Below are positions 21,609-26,745 of a stretch of 26,745 bases of DNA, in pieces (positions within the stretch are counted from its first letter, which is position 1; each line of letters begins with the position of its first letter). Where the stretch lies: the NCBI GenBank assembly GCA_964554535.1, contig CAZKPB010000024.1:1-26745 (forward strand), written 5' to 3'. The notes beneath the pieces are model-generated. The model searched no databases. It was not told the origin of the DNA and saw only the letters and a program-made list of their open reading frames with translations. Made by a program: the position numbers and the translations under genes. The DNA comes from DMER64 sp964554535 (lineage in GTDB: Bacteria > Bacteroidota > Bacteroidia > Bacteroidales > UBA932).

Positions 21609-23129
21609 CTATTTTTGCGGGGTGTAACCTATCTTGCGGCTGGCCCATTCAATGAAGTACTTCATGTTGGGGCCGTCGGTATGGCCGCCGTCGTGCTGTC
21701 TCCAGACCAGGTCTCCGTCCAGCAGGCCGGTGTTTACGGGAGGCATCACTTCCTTCCGGTAGTCATTGGAAAGACCCAGGTCGGAAGCCCCTACCAGTTT
21801 GAACACTTCGCCGGCGGCTATGGTGGCCTGCCAGCTACCGTACTGGTCAAGCCAGAGGGCGTCGCCTTTTTCAGGAACCCCGTAGCTGATGAACACCAAT
21901 CTGGGGGCGCACATGGCTATGAGTTCGTGAGAGTCCACCGGAAGTTGTCCGGCATTGCCTGCCCCGAATTTGGAGTCGATGGCGCAATATTTAATGTAGT
22001 TACCCGCCATCCAGTGGTATTCGCCCGAATTGGCGAGGTTCTCCATGCCTTCTCCAAAAAATCTGCGGTGCAGGGTGGCGCCACCTTTTCCGGAGGAGCC
22101 AATCAGGCCCATGGCAAAACGTTCTTCAAAGGCCAGAGTGACCAGTGCGGCCTTGCCGTAGCGTGACACGCCTTCAATACCCACGTGTTTGGCATCCACG
22201 TCGGGGTCGGTTTCCAGGTAGTCAAGACCGCGGGCGGCGCCCCAGGCCCAGGCTCTCAGGGAGCCCCAGTCGTCGGGTTTGCGGGGTTGGCCCTTGTTTA
22301 CCAGCCCAATGATGCCTCGGGTCAGACCGGCGCCGTTATCGGCCTGTATACTGCTCGGGTCAATTTGTACGTAGCCCCAGCCTGCCTGCAGCAGTTGTTG
22401 GGTGGACGGCGGGTCCTGACCGGGGGCAAGTTGTTGGGTGCGGCCAAAAGCCGCAAAGGGGTTGGCGGCCTCAAAGGGTTGCCAGGCGGGGTATTTCTTT
22501 AGAATAGCGGCTGTTTCGGGATTTTGGGCCAACAGGGCCAGCAAGGCCTTGTTGATGAGCGCCATGTCGTCTCGGCCGGGAACCACGGGGCTGGGCAGGC
22601 TGGCACCTCCAAACATCATCAGTACCGGCACGGGGCCTTTGGCATTGGCGGGCGTCACTACCACCATCTTGATGTCCACGTTGATTTCCGGGCAGGCGCT
22701 ATTGTCCACGTGCCCTCTGAGTAGTTTGGCTTTTACGGGAATCATTCCTACACGTTCCACTTCTTCCACTTCCACTATCCAGGTCACGGCGGGGATGTTT
22801 TCCGGGACTCGGCCGTATACTTCACTTTCAAAACCCTCCTTAATCTCGGGACGACGGGTGGACCACCATTGTTTGGCGTCTTTGATGCGCTTGCCGTTGT
22901 GGAGTGTGAGGGCATCGGGAATTACCGGGAAGGGATTGGCTTTGCTCTCGTCGTAATTTGCGGCCCGGGGACTGCTCTGATCTGCATCAAAACCCGGGCG
23001 GATAGTCTTGATTCCCAGTTGGTCAAGCATGTTCTGATGATCTTGCTGGGTAGTAAATGTCACCGGCTTCTGGGCATTTGCACACAAGCAAACGGCTATA
23101 GCCGACAGGGTCAATAGGATCTTTTTCAT
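21609..23129 (-). CDS. CE15-like glucuronoyl esterase with non-canonical acid residue
   Basis: A 506-residue secreted alpha/beta hydrolase (signal peptide to about residue 19, CANAQ) that resembles bacterial CE15 4-O-methyl-glucuronoyl esterases. Ser322 lies in GVSRYGKAALV, GGATLHRRFFGE (349-360) follows, and His483 lies in HDGGHTDGP. CE15 enzymes cleave the ester between xylan glucuronic acid and lignin alcohols. The family Glu normally 23 residues after the Ser is Ser345 here (GSSGKGG). The acid may instead be Glu420 or Asp423 in GVPEKGD after the next strand, as reported for some bacterial members. A long insertion (about 180-245) is typical of bacterial forms. A TACTTTTG box on the minus strand (23166-23173) is its promoter; DUF4380 follows 4 nt downstream. 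Confidence 0.87.
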   Translation of the reverse strand: MKKILLTLSAIAVCLCANAQKPVTFTTQQDHQNMLDQLGIKTIRPGFDADQSSPRAANYDESKANPFPVIPDALTLHNGKRIKDAKQWWSTRRPEIKEGFESEVYGRVPENIPAVTWIVEVEEVERVGMIPVKAKLLRGHVDNSACPEINVDIKMVVVTPANAKGPVPVLMMFGGASLPSPVVPGRDDMALINKALLALLAQNPETAAILKKYPAWQPFEAANPFAAFGRTQQLAPGQDPPSTQQLLQAGWGYVQIDPSSIQADNGAGLTRGIIGLVNKGQPRKPDDWGSLRAWAWGAARGLDYLETDPDVDAKHVGIEGVSRYGKAALVTLAFEERFAMGLIGSSGKGGATLHRRFFGEGMENLANSGEYHWMAGNYIKYCAIDSKFGAGNAGQLPVDSHELIAMCAPRLVFISYGVPEKGDALWLDQYGSWQATIAAGEVFKLVGASDLGLSNDYRKEVMPPVNTGLLDGDLVWRQHDGGHTDGPNMKYFIEWASRKIGYTPQK

Positions 23130-23165
23130 ACGGTTTTCAGGTTGAGATTATTTGCGCTAAGTTAG

Positions 23166-23173
23166 CAAAAGTA
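23166..23173 (-). promoter_or_regulatory. Promoter -7 box (TACTTTTG) for CE15-DUF4380
   Basis: A minus-strand TAnnTTTG match 36 nt upstream of the CE15-like gene ATG. It diverges from the GH43 promoter 36 bp away, so one regulator could serve both. Confidence 0.6.
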
Positions 23174-23208
23174 AGCGTAAGTTTAGTCCCTATAGGCATA
23201 TAATACAC

Positions 23209-23216
23209 TATCTTTG
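23209..23216 (+). promoter_or_regulatory. Promoter -7 box (TATCTTTG) for the GH43 gene
   Basis: TATCTTTG matches TAnnTTTG and ends 19 nt before the first ATG at 23236. The Met codons at 23242 and 23245 are also usable starts. Confidence 0.6.
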
Positions 23217-23235
23217 TACAGACCTAACCCATAAA

Positions 23236-25587
23236 ATGACTATGATGAAAAAATTGTTTCCCGCAGCCCTTACGGTCCTCTTGTTGTGTTCTTGTGCTAT
23301 AAGAGGCTCCAAAGAAAATGTAACGGAAGACGAGGCGGATTTCACCGTCTTCTCCAATCCGGTAATCCGCAACAGGTATACTTCTGACCCGGCGCCGCTG
23401 GTGGTGGGTGACAGGCTCTATCTCTATGCCGGACACGATGAATGTTATGAAGATAAGCCGGGATATGAAGGGCAATACGGCTACAACCTTACCGAGTGGT
23501 TACTCTATTCCACGGACGATATGATTCATTGGAAGGACCACGGCGTAATCCTAAAGCCTACCGATTTTGCTTATGCCACGGGCGAGGCGTGGGCATCGCA
23601 GGTGATAGCATATCAAGGAAAATACTATTTCTTTACTTCCATGCAGGCCGGAGAATTCTATAACAGCAAAGTGATTGGTCTGGCCGTGGGGGACAGCCCC
23701 GTCGGACCTTTCACGGATTACTTGGGCAAACCCCTTGTTACCGACAATATGACCGACAACGGGTCCCGAGGCTGGTGGAACGACATTGATCCCACCGTGC
23801 TGGTGGATGACGACGGCAGTGTGTGGATGTGCTGGGGCAACGGGACGTGCTTCCTTGCCAAGTTGACGCCCGACCTCAAAGGCATTGACGGGGAAATTCG
23901 TGTGATTCCGCTGGACAATTATGTGGAAGGACCGTGGCTGCACAAGAAAGACAGTATGTATTACCTTACGTACGCTTCCATGGGCCGGAGCAACGAGGCT
24001 CTGGAATATGCCACCGCCACTTCCATTGACGGCGAATGGACTTGCCGAGGCCAACTCAGCGGAGAGGCCAGGGACAGTTTTACCATTCACCCGGGTATTG
24101 CCTTTTTTAAGGACAAATGGTACCTGTTTTACCACAACGGGACGCTCGCGCTCAACGGCTATGGAGGCGGCAACGGTCGGCGCAGTGTCAGCGTGGAAGA
24201 GCTGTACTTCAATCCGGACGGAACCATGCCTTTTGTGCCGTTGACTTCGCAAGGCATTGCCGAGGCCACCACTTGGCATAATTCGTATGGGGGGATGCCC
24301 ACGTTCCAGACCAAATACACGGCCGACCCTTCTCCGGTGGTCATCAACGACACCATTTTTGTATATACTTCTCACGATGAGGACGATGCACGTGGCTACG
24401 GTTTTAAGATGTTGGACTGGGTGCTGTGGACTACCACCGATATGGTCAATTTCACAGAGCAGGGCGTGGTGGCCTCGCTGACGGCTTTTAAATGGCGGCA
24501 ACGCGACAACGGCGCCTGGGCCCAGCAGGTGGTGCCCCGCAACGGAAAATATTATATGTACTGTCCGCTGCATGGAAACGGAATAGGCGTGCTGGTGGCC
24601 GACTCGCCCTACGGTCCCTTTTCCGACCCCATTGGCGGTCCTCTTGTTTGGCAGAAAGAGCATTGGAACGACATTGACCCCACCGTGATGATTGACGACG
24701 ACGGCCAGGCCTATATGACCTGGGGCAATCCCGAGGTCTACTGCGTCAAGTTGAATGAAGACATGATCAGCACCTCCGGAGAAATCAAACATCTGGAAGC
24801 GCCCGCCCATTATCAGGAAGGTCCCTGGACCTACAAGCGTAACGGCAAGTATTATATGGCTTATGCCTCGACCTGTTGTCCGGAAGGGCTGGCGTATTCC
24901 ATGGGCCCCGGGCCCGAAGGTCCGTGGACTTTCAAGGGTTACATTATGACGCCTACGGAAAGGGACCGCGGCACGCACCCGGGCATTGTGGATTACAAGG
25001 GCAAGAGTTTTATTTTCGGGCAGGATTACGACCTGTTGCAGCTTGATTTTCTGACGGCCGGTCAGGAATACGTGCATAATGAACGCCGCTCGGTCAGCGC
25101 CGCAGAGATGCATTACGACGCCGACGGCTACATTCAGGAGGTGCCGTACTGGCTGGAAACCGAGATTACGCCCCTGGAAAGTTTCAATCCTTTCCAGAAG
25201 GTTAAGGCCAGCACCATGGCCTGGGGGTACCGTATGGTGACCCGAAAGGATGAAGGCGGCATCTACGTGACAGGTATTGACAACGGTGATTTTATCAGTC
25301 TGAAGCAGGTGGATTTTGCCCGGGGCGCCCGTGCGTTCCGCGCCACACTCTCTCAAGTCCATGAGGGCAGCAGTATAGAGATCCGTCTGGATTCTCTGGA
25401 TGGCAAGTTGGTGGGTTCCTTGACCCCTGAAGCTTGTTCTGAAGAAAAAGTTTTTGACTGCCGAGTCAAAGGTGCCAGAGGCATCCACGACCTGTTCCTT
25501 GTATTCCGAGGTCCGGAAAGCGACCGGCCGTTTAACCCCACGGCGGAGGAGGGGTTGTTCCGCTTCCGTAACTGGGAGTTTGAATAG
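23236..25587 (+). CDS. Tandem GH43-GH43-CBM6 lipoprotein (xylosidase/arabinofuranosidase-like)
   Basis: A 783-residue lipoprotein (LLLCSC, Cys20). Residues about 38-335 and about 355-640 are two five-bladed GH43 propellers. Both keep the catalytic set: Asp51, Asp185, Glu231 in the first (TSDPAPLV, NDIDPTVLVDDDG, VEGPW) and Asp364, Asp481, Glu528 in the second (TADPSPVV, NDIDPTVMIDDDG, QEGPW). Residues about 648-783 are a CBM6-like module (GGIYVTGIDNGDFISLKQVDF). GH43 enzymes act as beta-xylosidases, alpha-L-arabinofuranosidases or galactanases. Two propellers with complete active sites suggest one protein removing two linkages. The lipid anchor should keep it at the membrane. It is divergent from the CE15-like gene, supporting a glucuronoarabinoxylan role. 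The AlkZ-like gene starts 5 nt after its stop. Confidence 0.93.
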   Translation: MTMMKKLFPAALTVLLLCSCAIRGSKENVTEDEADFTVFSNPVIRNRYTSDPAPLVVGDRLYLYAGHDECYEDKPGYEGQYGYNLTEWLLYSTDDMIHWKDHGVILKPTDFAYATGEAWASQVIAYQGKYYFFTSMQAGEFYNSKVIGLAVGDSPVGPFTDYLGKPLVTDNMTDNGSRGWWNDIDPTVLVDDDGSVWMCWGNGTCFLAKLTPDLKGIDGEIRVIPLDNYVEGPWLHKKDSMYYLTYASMGRSNEALEYATATSIDGEWTCRGQLSGEARDSFTIHPGIAFFKDKWYLFYHNGTLALNGYGGGNGRRSVSVEELYFNPDGTMPFVPLTSQGIAEATTWHNSYGGMPTFQTKYTADPSPVVINDTIFVYTSHDEDDARGYGFKMLDWVLWTTTDMVNFTEQGVVASLTAFKWRQRDNGAWAQQVVPRNGKYYMYCPLHGNGIGVLVADSPYGPFSDPIGGPLVWQKEHWNDIDPTVMIDDDGQAYMTWGNPEVYCVKLNEDMISTSGEIKHLEAPAHYQEGPWTYKRNGKYYMAYASTCCPEGLAYSMGPGPEGPWTFKGYIMTPTERDRGTHPGIVDYKGKSFIFGQDYDLLQLDFLTAGQEYVHNERRSVSAAEMHYDADGYIQEVPYWLETEITPLESFNPFQKVKASTMAWGYRMVTRKDEGGIYVTGIDNGDFISLKQVDFARGARAFRATLSQVHEGSSIEIRLDSLDGKLVGSLTPEACSEEKVFDCRVKGARGIHDLFLVFRGPESDRPFNPTAEEGLFRFRNWEFE

Positions 25588-25592
25588 GCTGT

Positions 25593-26648
25593 ATGTCGTT
25601 TACATCGTGTAATATAGCCGGGCGGCGCCTGCTCAATCAGCAGTTGGTGCGCCCCCGTTTTTCCGACCCGGTGGATGTGGTGCGGTGGATGGGTGTGATG
25701 CAGGCCCAGGATTTTACGATGTGTCAATGGGCCGTGGGAATCCGTATGAAGCGTCCCGACTCCAAGGTGGTTTGTGAGGCGTTCCATCACGGTGATTTGT
25801 TGCGGACTCATTTGAACCGGGGTACCTGGCAATTGGCGGCAGGGGAGGACTTGCCCTGGATGTTGCTTCTGCACGGGGAAAGATGTGTCAACGGCTGGCG
25901 TAATTTTGCGTTGTCCACGGGGTCTCCTCTTACGGACCGGATGATGGACCGCAGCCGGGAACTTCTTTACAGTCAGCTAAAAGGCGGCAGGTTTCTTGCC
26001 CGAGAAGCGTTAATCCCCCTCTACAAGACCATTGACATCCATGAAGACCGAGTCATCCGCCACCTGCTTACAGTGGCCGAGGGTGAGGGAGTCATCTGCA
26101 GTGGTCCCGTTACGGGCCGAGGCGTATCCTACGCCCTGGTTGAGGAGCGGCTGCCTCAAGGAGCCTGCCGCCTCTCGCGTGACGAGGCTTTGGCCGCTCT
26201 GGCCACCCGCTATTTTCAGAGTCACGCTCCGGCCTCTCTGACGGACTTCGTTTGGTGGAGTGGGTTGACCTCGGCCGAGTGTCGGCAGGGAATGGAGATG
26301 ATTGGGGAGGATTTGTCCACGGTGAAGGTTGATGGGGTTACGTATTTTTTGCATAAGGGAAATTTTGAGGGCAGGGTGACTAAGTGGCCGGTGCATCTGT
26401 TGCCGCCTTTTGATGAGTTGTTGATTGGGTATAAAGATCGGTCGGCTGTGGTTCCCGCTCTTTATGAGCGCCGTGCCTACAATAAAAACGGGATTTTCTA
26501 CCCGGTTATTTTAGGGAATGGACGGGTTACGGGGAACTGGACGCGCAAGGATTTTTCTTGGAAGGTTTTTGAGGGGGAAGAGGTGGATGATCAGGCGCTG
26601 GAAGAGGCGGTGAAGGTGGCAAGGCTTTTTGCGGGTGGGCGAGGCTAG
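25593..26648 (+). CDS. AlkZ-like winged-helix DNA glycosylase (HTH_42 family)
   Basis: A 351-residue cytosolic protein of the HTH_42 (YcaQ/AlkZ) family. The N-terminal part carries MGVMQAQDF, where Gln37-Ala-Gln39 fits the QxQ catalytic motif of AlkZ, and THLNRGTWQLA near 73-83. The middle has a winged-helix segment (ASLTDFVWWSGLTSAEC), and the C-terminus has LLPPFDELLIGYKDRS. AlkZ-type enzymes excise bulky alkylated bases and unhook interstrand crosslinks. The gene starts 5 nt after the GH43 stop with no promoter between, so it probably rides on the GH43 transcript, an unexpected partner. Family membership is firm; whether it repairs crosslinks is inferred from the motif. Confidence 0.88.
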   Translation: MSFTSCNIAGRRLLNQQLVRPRFSDPVDVVRWMGVMQAQDFTMCQWAVGIRMKRPDSKVVCEAFHHGDLLRTHLNRGTWQLAAGEDLPWMLLLHGERCVNGWRNFALSTGSPLTDRMMDRSRELLYSQLKGGRFLAREALIPLYKTIDIHEDRVIRHLLTVAEGEGVICSGPVTGRGVSYALVEERLPQGACRLSRDEALAALATRYFQSHAPASLTDFVWWSGLTSAECRQGMEMIGEDLSTVKVDGVTYFLHKGNFEGRVTKWPVHLLPPFDELLIGYKDRSAVVPALYERRAYNKNGIFYPVILGNGRVTGNWTRKDFSWKVFEGEEVDDQALEEAVKVARLFAGGRG

Positions 26649-26651
26649 GTC

Positions 26652-26683
26652 ACTTGGCTTTTTGGTTACTTGGCTTTTTGGTT
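26652..26683 (+). repeat. 16-bp perfect tandem repeat
   Basis: ACTTGGCTTTTTGGTT occurs twice back to back, directly after the AlkZ-like stop and 8 nt before the GC-rich repeat. It may be the edge of the dispersed element. Confidence 0.75.
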
Positions 26684-26691
26684 TGCCTTGC

Positions 26692-26723
26692 ACCCGCACC
26701 GACGGCAGCAGCCCCCGCGCAGC
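26692..26723 (-). repeat. GC-rich repeat, right copy
   Basis: On the minus strand this 32-bp segment matches 40-71 at 29 positions (three C/T differences). One minus-strand frame gives a Cys/Arg-rich run (LRGGCCRRCGCKANQKAK, then stop). It is probably part of a multi-copy intergenic element lying at both contig ends. Confidence 0.7.
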
Positions 26724-26745
26724 ACCGGCGGCACCGAAGGTCGTT

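Noticed and set aside
23551..25488. Long minus-strand open frame of 645 codons opposite GH43
   Set aside because: It is His/Val/Gly-rich, has no recognisable domain, and lies entirely antisense to a protein with two complete GH43 active sites. It is a shadow of the GC-rich codon pattern.
1..26745. tRNA, rRNA, CRISPR array or transposase
   Set aside because: No cloverleaf, rRNA-like stretch, regularly spaced repeats or transposase motifs were seen in the intergenic regions or frames.

Overview
The window reads as a fragment of a Bacteroidales (Bacteroidota) chromosome. Evidence: a SusC/SusD pair, short Cys lipoprotein signals (LVSC, LCIAC, LCSC), the Bacteroidota sigma -7 box TAnnTTTG in front of several genes, little Shine-Dalgarno sequence, and a load of secreted plant-glycan enzymes. 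Genus cannot be fixed from the sequence. Both ends lie in the same GC-rich element (29/32 identical) in opposite orientation, so the window is probably a contig that broke at a dispersed repeat.

Region 1 (about 110-4180, minus strand) is a defence-like block. A MazG-type pyrophosphohydrolase overlaps by 4 nt a PD-(D/E)XK nuclease ORF. That ORF runs in frame, through one TAA, into a DUF2075 superfamily-1 helicase carrying a C-terminal S24 (LexA/UmuD-like) peptidase. Downstream is a DUF2130 coiled-coil protein with a PD-(D/E)XK-like core, frameshifted by a 5-bp tandem duplication. The MazG/helicase part is visibly AT-richer than the rest of the window, which suggests transfer. Both nuclease-type genes are broken, so the block is either decaying or contains sequence errors.

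Region 2 (4501-7017) is a divergent pair: a membrane-anchored AraC-type regulator and a lipoprotein metallophosphoesterase. Between them are two identical 10-bp direct repeats exactly 21 bp apart, a good candidate operator.

Region 3 (7284-17555) is a compact polysaccharide utilisation locus. A TTG/TAnnTTTG promoter and an upstream dyad precede susC, susD, an alpha/beta-hydrolase esterase, a CBM48-CE1 esterase, a secreted GH13 enzyme and a lipoprotein CE1 esterase with an extra N-terminal beta-sandwich. Gaps from SusD onward are 8-15 nt, and a strong intrinsic terminator closes the unit. The proteins would bind, import and cut an acylated glycan; three esterases with one GH13 is an unusual set.

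Region 4 (17570-20694) holds housekeeping-type genes: a YbaK deacylase, an acyl-ACP thioesterase, a convergent membrane acyltransferase, and a flavin/zinc-ribbon protein.

Region 5 (20699-26648) is a second carbohydrate cluster without SusC/D. DUF4380 and a CE15-like glucuronoyl esterase lie on the minus strand, divergent from a tandem GH43-GH43-CBM6 lipoprotein, which points to glucuronoxylan side-chain removal. An AlkZ-like DNA glycosylase sits 5 nt behind GH43. No tRNA, rRNA, CRISPR or transposase was seen.
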